Of a stretch of 51,778 nucleotides of DNA, positions 40,626 to 49,184 are shown in pieces (positions within the stretch are counted from its first letter, which is position 1; each line of letters opens with the position of its first letter). Source of the stretch: a virus; IMG/VR virus record IMGVR_UViG_3300043783_000043, positions 1 to 51,778 of that record; one strand, 5' to 3'. A program made the translations under genes and the position numbers. The notes below the pieces were generated by a model. The model saw nothing but the letters and a program-made list of their open reading frames with translations. It had not been told where the DNA came from and ran no database searches.

Positions 40626-41372
40626 TTAGTCGGCAGTGAAGCCCGCGCCGCCGCGCCAGTGGCGCGCCTGGTTGAACATGACCTGAACGACAAAACCGGG
40701 GGATGTCACATCGTTACCGATTTGCTCACCCGAATTGATGATGCGCAGCGGCAGGGTCGCTGTGGTGGCGAGCGATGCCGGATCCAGCGACATTCCTGAG
40801 ATGCCGAACCGCGTGGACTGGAAGCCTGCATTAGCTTTCACATCGACGCCAAGGTCCAAATCTAGGTTGAAGGTGGCACCCGCGCCGCCACCCGCGGGAA
40901 CTGTCGGCATGGTAGCCGCCATGTAGACCTGAGGATCGGTTTCGACGAATGCCCACGCCTCCGTGCTGGCCGGAGTGTACTGCCACCCGTTCTTGGCCAT
41001 GTACAGCGAGATCGGTCCCCAGCCGACCACAACGCCGGCAATGACGCTGGTCGTGTCGGCGGGCACCCATCGCGAAATGTTGGCCGCCATCGAACCGTTG
41101 CCCAGCAACGAGCCGCCGCCGTTGCCGACGACAAGACCGCCGGGCGCACCGATGTTCGGAAGCAGGTCACCCGCGCCCTGAACGCCAATGGTGGCGGAGT
41201 TGATCACGACAATATCGCCGCGGAATATCGCCAAGGCGTTGGTCGCCGCGATGTGGAAAGGCCGAACGGATGCTTGCGCCTGCGGGCCGCCGTCGCCAGG
41301 CGTGGTCGGCAAAAGACCGCTGTAATGCTTAAAACCACCGCCAAGGATGGGTTGGTTAACGATCTGCACCAT
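40626..41372 (-). CDS. Structural protein, 248 aa, first gene of the minus virion operon
   Basis: Beta-rich, starts MVQIVNQPILGGGFKHYSGL and contains FRGDIVVINSATIGVQGAGD, SVIAGVVVGWGPISLYMAKN and PQVYMAATMPTVPAGGGAGA. This looks like a head decoration or minor capsid-type fold, and being first in its operon suggests high expression. The HK97-like capsid is the gene at 20523, so this is probably an auxiliary coat protein. Confidence 0.62.
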   Translation of the reverse strand: MVQIVNQPILGGGFKHYSGLLPTTPGDGGPQAQASVRPFHIAATNALAIFRGDIVVINSATIGVQGAGDLLPNIGAPGGLVVGNGGGSLLGNGSMAANISRWVPADTTSVIAGVVVGWGPISLYMAKNGWQYTPASTEAWAFVETDPQVYMAATMPTVPAGGGAGATFNLDLDLGVDVKANAGFQSTRFGISGMSLDPASLATTATLPLRIINSGEQIGNDVTSPGFVVQVMFNQARHWRGGAGFTAD

Positions 41373-41418
41373 TGCTCGGCCCTCCCAGAGCCCCTAGAGA
41401 CGAATCAGCGTCGAATCA

Positions 41419-41448
41419 GGCGTAGCAAATAAACTTGTCCTACGTCAA
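41419..41448 (-). promoter_or_regulatory. Minus-strand promoter of the virion operon
   Basis: On the minus strand TTGACG (41443-41448), 18 nt, TACGCC (41419-41424). Two CTGATTCG words follow in the leader. A moderate match. Confidence 0.4.
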
Positions 41449-41454
41449 ACCACC

Positions 41455-41501
41455 CGTATGACATTTAGTGGATTGCAAAGTGTCATACGCTGTGCTAGGA
41501 C
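41455..41501 (+). promoter_or_regulatory. Promoter with paired CGTATGACA operators
   Basis: TTGCAA (41473-41478), 17 nt, TAGGAC (41496-41501) preceded by TGTGC. CGTATGACATTT (41455-41466) and AAAGTGTCATACG (41477-41489) are inverted copies flanking the -35, with one mismatch over the 12 shared bases. This is the clearest full operator for the GTGTCATAC word. Confidence 0.6.
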
Positions 41502-41527
41502 CGTACGTACACAAAGGAGTAGAGACG

Positions 41528-41674
41528 ATGACAAATTGGCTGGCTTTTTTACTTGGCGCATGCGCAATGACCGTGCCGAGCATTCTGTTGCTTTCGCTTC
41601 TTGCCTGGAACGCACCGGAACTGTGCGACGAATTGCGCGTGGACGTACGCGATGATTCGGAGCCGCAACAATGA
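41528..41674 (+). CDS. Small single-pass membrane protein, 48 aa
   Basis: ATG 41528 follows AAAGGAGTAGAGACG. TNWLAFLLGACAMTVPSILL then LSLLAWNAPEL forms one long hydrophobic segment; the tail DVRDDSEPQQ is acidic. It overlaps the next ATG. It belongs to a short plus-strand operon between two minus-strand blocks; function unknown, possibly superinfection or lysis related. Confidence 0.65.
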   Translation: MTNWLAFLLGACAMTVPSILLLSLLAWNAPELCDELRVDVRDDSEPQQ

Positions 41675-41829
41675 ACATGCCTTGGGACGTACCGCCGGAA
41701 CCCGTACGCGTGCCCTGGGATGTGCCATCAAAGCCTGTACGCCCAGAGCTGGTCAAAGACCCGGTAACGGGGCTGTACCCCGGTCAGATAGATGCTGATG
41801 ACATTCCAGGGTTTCTGAAACGTACGTGA
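41671..41829 (+). CDS. Small protein with PWD motifs, 52 aa
   Basis: ATG 41671 overlaps the preceding stop. It reads MNMPWDVPPEPVRVPWDVPS, two PWD motifs in the first 20 residues, then VKDPVTGLYPGQIDADDIPG. The motif recurs in genes at 1967, 5230, 5630 and 31376. Probably an unstructured peptide with a binding motif. Confidence 0.65.
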   Translation: MNMPWDVPPEPVRVPWDVPSKPVRPELVKDPVTGLYPGQIDADDIPGFLKRT

Positions 41830-41840
41830 GGAGCGTCACA

Positions 41841-42017
41841 ATGAACATTATGCAAACCGTACGCTGCATATCAGGCCGGCATGAACTGGTATTCTGCGAA
41901 GGCTTTCCGGTGCTGGCAGAAGATTGTATTCGCTGCAAACACTGTCCGTACGTCAGTCCGCGCGCGTTGTCGGCTCCGGCGGCACATCATCACGTAGCCG
42001 CCGGAACGCAGTCCTGA
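41841..42017 (+). CDS. Small Cys-rich protein, 58 aa
   Basis: ATG 41841 follows GTGAGGAGCGTCACA. VRCISGRHELVFCEGF, DCIRCKHCPY give five cysteines, enough for one zinc site. It ends 2 nt before the convergent stop of the gene at 42020. Function unknown. Confidence 0.6.
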   Translation: MNIMQTVRCISGRHELVFCEGFPVLAEDCIRCKHCPYVSPRALSAPAAHHHVAAGTQS

Positions 42018-42019
42018 CG

Positions 42020-42409
42020 CTATTTCCTGCACACACCTGTAATAAAATAATCGGCTTCAGGGTCTCGCATCAATTCCTGGGCGGCGACCGAAAAATCCGC
42101 CGCCGAATCGAAATACGCGATAGCCCAAGTTTTCACATCGTGTGCCGCGCGGCCGACTGATGTAGCAACACTCTGCGCAAGGTCACGCGCGAAGTCACCG
42201 TCTGTGTAGTCGTACTTGGCCGTTTCATAGAAACTAGGCCCCCGGGCTAGCTGTCCATGAAGCTTCGTTACGCTGCAAAGGTACCAACATGTCGGGCTGG
42301 AACATCCCGACGTTACCCTTGGAATCTTGGGTTGAGGCTTGGAAAACTCGGGTTGAGCGAGTGCAGGCGTTGCGAGCAACGCCAAAATAGGAAACAGAGC
42401 GATTCTCAT
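42020..42409 (-). CDS. Secreted protein with paired Cys, 129 aa
   Basis: ATG 42409 has AGGAGGTGTGTC upstream. Signal MRIALFPILALLATPALAQ, then a mature part with CSSPTCWYLC and ITGVCRK. It is comparable in size and layout with the next gene upstream (42420): both are small, exported, with an A-E-D/E-L region and Tyr-Phe-x-x-G near the end (DYFITG here, YYFTG there). Possible paralogues acting in the periplasm. Confidence 0.62.
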   Translation of the reverse strand: MRIALFPILALLATPALAQPEFSKPQPKIPRVTSGCSSPTCWYLCSVTKLHGQLARGPSFYETAKYDYTDGDFARDLAQSVATSVGRAAHDVKTWAIAYFDSAADFSVAAQELMRDPEADYFITGVCRK

Positions 42410-42419
42410 GACACACCTC

Positions 42420-42794
42420 CTAAAACGAAATTGGGTAGTACATGGTGCCGGTAAAGTAGTAGCTTTCCCTTCCGTCCATCAGGTCTTCGGCAGTATCCTG
42501 GAAGCTGCCCGGATCGGTAAACGTGCCGATGTTGCCGATATTTTGGAAAATTCCGCGCATGTTCTGCGCCAGTTGGTTTGCGAAGGCAAAGGCCTCACCC
42601 TGGGTCGTCCATCCCTGACGAGGCGAGATGAAAATATTCGGACCATTGCCATAAATAATGTGGCCCGGCGGCGGATAGGAAGTCCATGCGCCATCTTGCG
42701 ACAGCGCAAACCAGCACTGGCCGACAAAACAGCCGGCCGCTTTTGCAGGAACCGCAAACAAGAGCGAACACAACAACAGAGTTAGCTTTTTCAT
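42420..42794 (-). CDS. Secreted protein, 124 aa
   Basis: Signal MKKLTLLLCSLLFAVPAKAA, then GCFVGQCWFALSQDGAWTSY with two cysteines, GRESYYFTGTMYYPISF at the C-terminus. Similar in layout to 42020-42409 (ANQLAQNMR versus RDLAQSVAT, then an aspartate-rich A-E-D-L-M segment). It is upstream of it in the same operon. Function unknown. Confidence 0.62.
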   Translation of the reverse strand: MKKLTLLLCSLLFAVPAKAAGCFVGQCWFALSQDGAWTSYPPPGHIIYGNGPNIFISPRQGWTTQGEAFAFANQLAQNMRGIFQNIGNIGTFTDPGSFQDTAEDLMDGRESYYFTGTMYYPISF

Positions 42795-42823
42795 AATTTA
42801 ACCCCTTTCCAGTTGTCCGTACG

Positions 42824-43123
42824 TTAGTCTTTTAGATAATCCTCCAATGTCAATCCGATGTCAACCTCAGCCTTTGGCATCCACGATTTAGCTTCGCGGC
42901 GCATGGCGGCCCGTACGACTCCGGTAACCCCGCTATCGCGTGCGCGCTCGAATAGCAGGATTTCGCCTTCCGCGAGCGCCATGTCCACTTCGCGGTCGTC
43001 CTTGAGCGATTCCATCGTGATGCCCGCCGCGCGTGTCGCCAGTTCCGGCGGCACGCCATCACGCAACCGCTGCAGCATCACGTCACGCGGCGTTTTGGAT
43101 TGCTGTGTCCACGGGCCGAACAT
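42824..43123 (-). CDS. Terminase small subunit-like HTH protein, 99 aa
   Basis: PRDVMLQRLRDGVPPELATR and AAGITMESLKDDREVDMALA make a helix-turn-helix of the kind in phage small terminases, followed by EGEILLFERARDSGVTGVVR and KSWMPKAEVDIGL. If right, it recognises the packaging site for the large terminase at 31376, although the genes are 10 kb apart on opposite strands. A plain regulator is the alternative. Confidence 0.55.
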   Translation of the reverse strand: MFGPWTQQSKTPRDVMLQRLRDGVPPELATRAAGITMESLKDDREVDMALAEGEILLFERARDSGVTGVVRAAMRREAKSWMPKAEVDIGLTLEDYLKD

Positions 43124-43126
43124 CGC

Positions 43127-43354
43127 CTACTTTACTACTGTCAGGGTGGGCTTTGAGACGTCCGGACGTACTGTAAAGTCGCACCCCGGTACTCTTTCTA
43201 TTAAAAGATTGATACCTTCAATTGCCATGTACAAAGCACGATCTAGGTCGTTCATGCCGCCAAAGGTACTAGCAGCCTTGGCATAGCAATCTAGCCGCTC
43301 TGCAAGTTCGATCCATGAATTGATGGGCGCCGGTTCGTCATTCGGATTGCTCAT
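43127..43354 (-). CDS. Small acidic protein, 75 aa
   Basis: MSNPNDEPAPINSWIELAER then helical CYAKAASTFGGMNDLDRALY and MAIEGINLLIERVPGC. Coupled (4 nt) to the upstream gene. No domain recognised. Confidence 0.58.
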   Translation of the reverse strand: MSNPNDEPAPINSWIELAERLDCYAKAASTFGGMNDLDRALYMAIEGINLLIERVPGCDFTVRPDVSKPTLTVVK

Positions 43355-43632
43355 TTTAACCTCGCGCGGTTCGTACGGGGATCGTACGTAAAAGCCGATG
43401 GATGCTTGCCGCTGGCCTTCGCTGCGCGATCGAGTGCCCTGCCCGCGGCTCCGAGTGATTCACGTTTCTGGCCCTCAGGCGTCAACCGCTCCGAATTTTG
43501 GTGTACGTGGCCGCGGTCACGCAGGATCGATAGCGCCATATCGCGCGCCTTGTGCGCCGGGGTGCCGCTGTCCTTGAGCTGCACCGTCAGCCGGTCGATT
43601 AAGCCGAGGTGCATAGACTGTTCATTGTTCAT
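43351..43632 (-). CDS. Small basic helical protein, 93 aa
   Basis: HLGLIDRLTVQLKDSGTPAH then KARDMALSILRDRGHVH and a basic C-terminal half (TYDPRTNRARLK). It starts MNNEQSM and overlaps the gene at 43629 by 4 nt. Function unknown. Confidence 0.58.
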   Translation of the reverse strand: MNNEQSMHLGLIDRLTVQLKDSGTPAHKARDMALSILRDRGHVHQNSERLTPEGQKRESLGAAGRALDRAAKASGKHPSAFTYDPRTNRARLK

Positions 43633-43787
43633 GGCTGTACCGATAGGATGAATTTTGCCTGCCGTAAGTACGCAGCCTTAAACTGCTCTGGCTGCGCCGC
43701 ACACGCTGCTTGCTGCGCTGTTGGTGTCGCTAGCGCGATGTTGTTGTCCAAGATGCAAAGCATCAAAGCAAGCTGAATGACTGTCAT
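43629..43787 (-). CDS. Small exported protein, 52 aa
   Basis: ATG 43787 overlaps the stop of the giant ejection protein. MTVIQLALMLCILDNNIALA is a hydrophobic, signal-like N-terminus; the remainder (TPTAQQAACAAQPEQFKAAY) has one Cys. No family seen. Confidence 0.55.
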   Translation of the reverse strand: MTVIQLALMLCILDNNIALATPTAQQAACAAQPEQFKAAYLRQAKFILSVQP

Positions 43788-46700
43788 TGTGTCATTGCTC
43801 CTACGCCAAGCCGTGCCCCTGCGTATCCGGTAAGATCGCGAACCGTACGGCCTGTACGGGTGCGCTCCGCTTTCGCCGCGGCCAATTCCGGCACAAGGTC
43901 CTCGAATCTTGCCGGGTTGCCGGCCGCCTTTTCGCGTGCCCAACCCGCCAAATCGAGTGCCGATTTCCCTGCGGCGAGGTACTTGCCGATGCCGGGCACG
44001 TTTTCCAGCCGAATTTGACTCAAGATCGATTGTTCGGTGCCTGCCGACGCAGTGCCCGCTTTCACACGCATGGCGTCCCATGCTTTGAGTGCCGATTGAT
44101 CATTTTGCGCAAACGCGCGGAAGGCACGGTCTGCCTGACGGCCCGCTTCGCCTTTAAGCGCCGCAGCTTTATCCAGCTGCATGCCGTTTGTGGCATCCAT
44201 CAGTCGAGCATAGCGCGTATCGAGTACCTTCAAGCGCGCGATCATCTGTCCGCCTTGCTGGTCACCAAATGCAAACGTCGCGGCCTTCTCTTGTTGTTTA
44301 CGTACGCCATCCGCAAGTGCGCGATAGTCTTGTGCTGTTTGCGTACGGCCCGCCGTTGTGCTGGTCATGGCATCGCGTTCAAGGTCTAACAGCGCCGAAC
44401 GTGCATCTTTAAGTTGCACCCATTTTTCCCGCCAATCCTTGGCGGGCGCTGTAACCGCCATCTCCGCACGCTCGGCGGTGTTTTGCATGGCCGGCGACAT
44501 TTTCGCGGTTCGTGCGACAGCGATAGGGCCATCCGGCAGTGTTTGCTGACCCTGTGGCGGGCGCAATTCAGCTTCCCGCAGTACGGCCGCCGGATCGCGA
44601 AATGCGCGGCCAGTACCCATCTCGCCTTCAAGTTGCTGATAGCCCGCACCGATACGTGCTCGCTCGACCGCCGCCGGCCGCGTCACCTCGGCTTCACGTT
44701 GTGGCACGCCTTCCGCCGTGACCTTGTGTGCGTACGCGGCTTCATCGGGCTTCAATCCTGCGTCCTTAAGTACGGTTTCTGCTTCTGTACGCGCCTTGTC
44801 CGCAGCGTCGTACTTCGGATTTGGCGCGGCGCCAGTCGGTCCTGCGATCTTCGGTTGTTCCGTTTTCAGGACTTCATCCGCATCGTAGAACTTTTTTGCG
44901 GCGCTCTGTATCGCGGTTTGCGCGTCAGGCGAGAACATTGACCATACCTTGTGGCCGGCCATGCCAAGCGCGCGGCCAAACATTTCACTCAGCCCCGCGC
45001 CCGCTGCCCCCTGCGTGGCGGCTTCGGCCACGTCGCCTGCGTCGCCACCCTCGATAGCCTTGGCGCCGCCCTCGACAGCACCCGCGCCAAGCGTACGCGT
45101 CAGCGCGCCAACGACAGGCCGCCCCTCGGGCGCAACGCCAAGCACACCTCCCAGGGCGCCCTGCTTTGCAATCTCGGTCGGGTTTTGCGGATTGCCACTG
45201 AACCAGTCTTTGAGTATCTGACCGCCCGCGCCGCCCGCAGCGCCGCCGCCGACAACGCCCGCGGGCCCGGCCATGCCGCCGGCCATGGCGCCAACTATCG
45301 AACCGCCTTCGGGGCCGTATTGCTTCGTTGCTTCAACGCCGCCTTCCGCATCACGACCGAACAGCAGCCCGGCAGCCACCCTCTTGTACCACGGCATTTC
45401 ACCGTAGTTCTTAGAGATAGCTTCGGCCTCAGTCATGCGCGGTGCGCGCTGATTCGCTGACAGGGGAGGCGCTTCGGTGCTTCCGCTGGCCAGCATGCGC
45501 GCGCCCGCTGCGGCGCCCGTTGGTGCATCCGTGCCGTTGTAGCGCGCCTCCCACAGACGTGTGAAATCGCCCGACGTAACCTTGTTAACGTCGCCACCCG
45601 CCGCCGCGCGCATTGTAGGCGTCATGTTGCCCCAAACGGCCTGCTTGGCGAGCGAATCCGTACGGTAGTACGGCTTTAGGTTCTGCCACGCTACGCCGTC
45701 CGGATTGTGCAAATGCGCTTCCAATCCGGCCTCGCCTTGTTGGTGCATCAAATAGACGTTTGCAGCCGTTGCCGGGAAGCCGTCCTTTGTCAGCTTTGCC
45801 GCGCGGGTCTGCATATCCGTCTTGAGCGCCGTACGGGTTTGCTCAACGTCATCGGGGTCAGTGATGCCATGACTTAGCATCTCCCCTTTCGACCACTGGC
45901 CGAGCCCAACATACGAGCCTGTCTTCTGGTTGGGCTTAAAACCGCTTTCCATTTGAATCGTACGGTTCGCCGCAGCGTCTAACGCTTGCGGGTTGTCGAG
46001 CTTCATTCCGGGCGGAAGCCCACTACGGCCCGGAGTACTACCGCCGACCGGTGGCGAAGGCGTGCCGTCCGGGCGCGTTGGTCCGCCACCCGCCGCAGGC
46101 CCAAAGGTGCCACCGGTTGCACCCATGGTCGAGGGGTTACCCGCGGCGGGTGGCGAAGACGGCTGTTGTACGGGCGCGGCAGTAGTCGCGCCCGGAATGC
46201 TGCTGCCCGTGGGGAGCATGACACGCCGATCGCCGACTGCGACCATCGGATAACCGGCAATCTCGCGTTTGCTGTTGGCAACGGCGCTGTTGTACGTTGC
46301 CAGCAATTGCGGATCGCCGGTCAATTCTTTCGAAAGCCCTAAATCTTCCAAATTCATGCCGTAGCGGCCGGCGGTCTTGAATGGCTGACTAAGACGCTCA
46401 CTCGCCTCTTTCACCAATTCTTGATGATTGAAATTGGCAACCGCCTTAATGCCTTCGATCGAAGGCGGCGCTGCACGCTGTGACGCCGGCTTTCCGAACC
46501 ACTCCTTAAGTGCTGCGGTTTCGTTCGCAATCGTATTGCGCGCCTTGTCGATGTTGCCGTACTTTGCTTCTAACATTTTCGTCAGGCCGATACTGCCCGC
46601 GGCCTTTGTGCCTTCCGCAACGTCGCGGCCAACCGCGCCAAGAGCGTCAGACAGGTACGCCATGCCCGCGGCGGATTTGTACAGGTCCGGGTTGTTTGCA

Positions 46701-47791
46701 GCAGTGACAAAATCGCGACTGATCTTGTACTTGCTAAGTAAGCCCTTGACTTCGTCAGCACCGAGCTGTCCGGTAACGGTTTTGATTTGATCAGGCGACG
46801 CGGTGTTCCACGTTTTGCCGAAATTGTTAATGTCCTTCGAACCGGGCGGTCCTTGTACGCCTTGCTGATCGCCATAGCCAGGCAATGTCACAGCCTTGAA
46901 ACCGGGCACTTGTTCGCTGTTGCTGAACTGGTAGCTACCTTCGATGCGGCCGGCGACCTTTTCATCCGTGATCGGCACAGCCTGCCCGAGTTGGTTTTGC
47001 CGTACAAAAAAGTTGCTCACCATGCGATCAGCGTTGCTATACTTTGCTGTGATCGCTGCGCCGCTGCGTTTCCAGTCATCGACCTTCTGCGGCACTTGGC
47101 CGGGCTTAAGGCCGATGGAGCCCCAATCTTGGTCGCTAAGGCCGTTACGTACAGAATCGTATGCTTGCTGATCACGGTGCTGCGCCGCCGCATTGAGTGC
47201 AGTCAGACCTTGCTGCACAACGCCGATATGCTGTTGCAATTTCCCGATCGCTTCTGGCGCATACAAGTTCGCTCGCGCCGCCCATTCGGGTGATGTGCCC
47301 TGCAGAGCGAGATAAGCGTTGTAACTACCTTCCTCTTTCCACTGCCGCAGTTGCTCGTTAGCGAGGGTATCGTCGGTAGCCGCTGCACCGAACTGTCCGG
47401 GATTGCGCAATCCCTGATTCACGGCACGTTGCTGTATGTCGATTTGATGCTGTTTTTGTTGCTGAATGGCAAGCCATTTTTCTGCAATTTGGGGGATGGC
47501 CTGCCGCGCTTCGTCAGCACCGCCGAATATTTGCGCCCATGGATTGGTAGCGATCCACTGTGCCCGCTCACTTTGCTGGCGCAACTGATTCGCGGCAGCG
47601 TCAAGCGGCGATGAGTTAGGAGGTGCAGGATCGTAGCGCGGGCCAAAAAGACTGCCATGAGGGCCGAGGAACGAGCCGCCAAAACCGCTGCTTTGCGGCT
47701 GCTGGTCACTGTTTTGCGGGGGCGCCGGCGGTTGCTGATCGCCGCTAAAGTTCAACCCGCTGCCGAATTGCCCGCTATCGCCATCCGCCAT
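43784..47791 (-). CDS. Giant internal virion/DNA ejection protein with transglycosylase-like region, 1335 aa
   Basis: A Gln/Pro-rich N-terminus, helical repeats, then around residues 600-710 a lytic transglycosylase-like stretch (NRTIQMESGFKPNQ with the catalytic Glu, GLGQWSKGEML, NVYLMHQQGEAGL), then a hydrophobic Gly/Ala region near 830-870 (GPEGGSIVGAMAGGMAGPAG) and a helical C-terminus. This resembles T7 gp16 and P22 gp16-type proteins that open peptidoglycan and form a conduit during DNA entry. It is by far the longest gene here. Confidence 0.75.
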   Translation of the reverse strand: MADGDSGQFGSGLNFSGDQQPPAPPQNSDQQPQSSGFGGSFLGPHGSLFGPRYDPAPPNSSPLDAAANQLRQQSERAQWIATNPWAQIFGGADEARQAIPQIAEKWLAIQQQKQHQIDIQQRAVNQGLRNPGQFGAAATDDTLANEQLRQWKEEGSYNAYLALQGTSPEWAARANLYAPEAIGKLQQHIGVVQQGLTALNAAAQHRDQQAYDSVRNGLSDQDWGSIGLKPGQVPQKVDDWKRSGAAITAKYSNADRMVSNFFVRQNQLGQAVPITDEKVAGRIEGSYQFSNSEQVPGFKAVTLPGYGDQQGVQGPPGSKDINNFGKTWNTASPDQIKTVTGQLGADEVKGLLSKYKISRDFVTAANNPDLYKSAAGMAYLSDALGAVGRDVAEGTKAAGSIGLTKMLEAKYGNIDKARNTIANETAALKEWFGKPASQRAAPPSIEGIKAVANFNHQELVKEASERLSQPFKTAGRYGMNLEDLGLSKELTGDPQLLATYNSAVANSKREIAGYPMVAVGDRRVMLPTGSSIPGATTAAPVQQPSSPPAAGNPSTMGATGGTFGPAAGGGPTRPDGTPSPPVGGSTPGRSGLPPGMKLDNPQALDAAANRTIQMESGFKPNQKTGSYVGLGQWSKGEMLSHGITDPDDVEQTRTALKTDMQTRAAKLTKDGFPATAANVYLMHQQGEAGLEAHLHNPDGVAWQNLKPYYRTDSLAKQAVWGNMTPTMRAAAGGDVNKVTSGDFTRLWEARYNGTDAPTGAAAGARMLASGSTEAPPLSANQRAPRMTEAEAISKNYGEMPWYKRVAAGLLFGRDAEGGVEATKQYGPEGGSIVGAMAGGMAGPAGVVGGGAAGGAGGQILKDWFSGNPQNPTEIAKQGALGGVLGVAPEGRPVVGALTRTLGAGAVEGGAKAIEGGDAGDVAEAATQGAAGAGLSEMFGRALGMAGHKVWSMFSPDAQTAIQSAAKKFYDADEVLKTEQPKIAGPTGAAPNPKYDAADKARTEAETVLKDAGLKPDEAAYAHKVTAEGVPQREAEVTRPAAVERARIGAGYQQLEGEMGTGRAFRDPAAVLREAELRPPQGQQTLPDGPIAVARTAKMSPAMQNTAERAEMAVTAPAKDWREKWVQLKDARSALLDLERDAMTSTTAGRTQTAQDYRALADGVRKQQEKAATFAFGDQQGGQMIARLKVLDTRYARLMDATNGMQLDKAAALKGEAGRQADRAFRAFAQNDQSALKAWDAMRVKAGTASAGTEQSILSQIRLENVPGIGKYLAAGKSALDLAGWAREKAAGNPARFEDLVPELAAAKAERTRTGRTVRDLTGYAGARLGVGAMTQ

Positions 47792-47857
47792 TGTGCCAGC
47801 CCCCGCTCATCTAGGGAGCTGATTCGTAGCACAGCCGGCGCAGCTACTCAATCCAGC

Positions 47858-48109
47858 CTATGGCTTGGATATCATCCTCGCAAACCGGCGTTGCAGCTTT
47901 TCATCGGACAGACGCGCAACCGCACAGCCGATGGTAACCGCGTCTTCGTCCCTTGCCCCGCGCAACAGCCAGTCCCGGACGTTGTGATGCGGAATGTGGT
48001 GCATAACGCTTGCATAGGACGGAACGCCCGCAAGTTCCTTTTTGCCCGCGCGCGTCTTCACCCATTTGCGGAGATGCTTGTTTTGCACATGGCGCAAAAG
48101 TTTCCACAT
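47858..48109 (-). CDS. Small basic protein, 83 aa
   Basis: ATG 48109 (MWKLLRHVQNKHLRKWVKTR) follows AGGAGCGCCGATTTG and overlaps the upstream stop. Basic N-terminus then HHNVRDWLLRGARDEDAVTI. No recognised domain. It precedes the ejection protein in the operon. Confidence 0.58.
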   Translation of the reverse strand: MWKLLRHVQNKHLRKWVKTRAGKKELAGVPSYASVMHHIPHHNVRDWLLRGARDEDAVTIGCAVARLSDEKLQRRFARMISKP

Positions 48110-48483
48110 CAAATCGGCGCTCCTGGGAGCTTAATTGCGGCCCATTGCTTTAGAGGCGTGACACCCTGATATTGGCCATCCTTGTCCATGGCGCCAATGA
48201 TCAGGATTTGCCGAATGGCGTAGTCCCCATCGCCCATGTGCACAACCTTGACAGCATCCCCGGTTATGTACGCGATCTTGCGGCTACCGCAAGCCTTCTC
48301 TTCCCCGCCGAAATGGGCGTTGGCGTCCTCGATCCATTCGCGATCGCGCTCAAAATCGTTAAATCGCGCTATCAAATACTCAACTTGTGCCTGCGTATCG
48401 CAGTAGACGCCCTGATCATAAGCAACGTCAAGGTTGCTAGCTAGCGTTAGTGAAATGGCAAGCACTGCAGGAGCGAGGATCAT
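48109..48483 (-). CDS. Exported protein, 124 aa
   Basis: The N-terminal MILAPAVLAISLTLASNLDV is a signal or membrane segment. The mature part has YCDTQAQVEYLIARFNDFER, CGSRKIAYITGDAVKVVHMG and a beta-type end. It resembles small periplasmic proteins but I cannot name a family. Confidence 0.58.
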   Translation of the reverse strand: MILAPAVLAISLTLASNLDVAYDQGVYCDTQAQVEYLIARFNDFERDREWIEDANAHFGGEEKACGSRKIAYITGDAVKVVHMGDGDYAIRQILIIGAMDKDGQYQGVTPLKQWAAIKLPGAPI

Positions 48484-48490
48484 AGGGGCG

Positions 48491-48667
48491 TCACTTTCCC
48501 TTTACCCGGCATTCCGCCGAGATGATCAGCGGGGTGGGGGGATGTCGAATGGATTCGGCCAAGCTGATGCAGTTGCCGTAGTAGCCCGCCGTGACCTCGA
48601 ACGTGTGGGGGTGACCGAGCCGCAGCATCGTGACCACGAGTACAGATGGCAGAGAAATAAGGGACAT
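48491..48667 (-). CDS. Small exported protein, 58 aa
   Basis: ATG 48667 (MSLISLPSVLVVTMLRLGHP) gives a signal-like start; a longer frame to 48754 has no supporting ribosome-binding site. The rest, HTFEVTAGYYGNCISLAESI, has one Cys. A CTGATTCG word and CCTTAGGA lie upstream. Uncertain but consistent with the surrounding small genes. Confidence 0.45.
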   Translation of the reverse strand: MSLISLPSVLVVTMLRLGHPHTFEVTAGYYGNCISLAESIRHPPTPLIISAECRVKGK

Positions 48668-48726
48668 GGGCGCGCGATCTCCGGCTGCCTTAGGAAACTG
48701 ATTCGTAGCACAATTGCGACCGACAT

Positions 48727-48990
48727 TCAATCGACCTTGGTCCAGTGCGTCCAAGCCGTCGTCACGGCTCCGTAGTAGCGCGTCAGCTCGCTACCGTCCC
48801 AGCGTACAGTTACCCCGCCGCCATCCGTGTCCGTGACGCTGCCAGCCGTCCCGGCCATGGGATTCGCAATACGGTCGCCCGGTTTCAGCGCAGCAAATTC
48901 CTTGATGTTCATTGCACGATACCCCTCACAAGGTCCGTCACACATGCCGCAGCCATGGTGACCGAAGCACCAGACCGTCCGCTCCCTCAT
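48727..48990 (-). CDS. Small protein with SH3-like C-terminus, 87 aa (or 61 aa)
   Basis: ATG 48990 is coupled to the upstream stop (ATGA) and gives a Cys-rich N-terminus (CFGHHGCGMCDGPC). ATG 48912 (MNIKEFAALKPGDRIANPMA) has the better Shine-Dalgarno GAGGGG. The C-terminal part, GSVTDTDGGGVTVRWDGSEL, looks like a small beta-barrel. Two products from nested starts are possible. Confidence 0.58.
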   Translation of the reverse strand: MRERTVWCFGHHGCGMCDGPCEGYRAMNIKEFAALKPGDRIANPMAGTAGSVTDTDGGGVTVRWDGSELTRYYGAVTTAWTHWTKVD

Positions 48991-49184
48991 CTGCGTTCCG
49001 GTATGTATTCGTAGACCATTACACGAAGGCCGGCTTTCCGAATAGCGCTCAAATGCTCGTCAAGGAAACGCGGATCGAAGATTTCGATCCGACGCTTCCG
49101 TACCCAATCCAAGCCGTAGTCGGTATTGCCGTGCACACTTACCCACGGGCGGCCAGGCTTGATGACGATATCAATATCAGTCAT
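48987..49184 (-). CDS. Small protein, 65 aa
   Basis: ATG 49184 overlaps the stop of the DUF6378-like gene, so the longer frame to 49286 is rejected. MTDIDIVIKPGRPWVSVHGN and WVRKRRIEIFDPRFLDEHLS suggest an alpha/beta protein. Unknown function. Confidence 0.6.
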   Translation of the reverse strand: MTDIDIVIKPGRPWVSVHGNTDYGLDWVRKRRIEIFDPRFLDEHLSAIRKAGLRVMVYEYIPERR

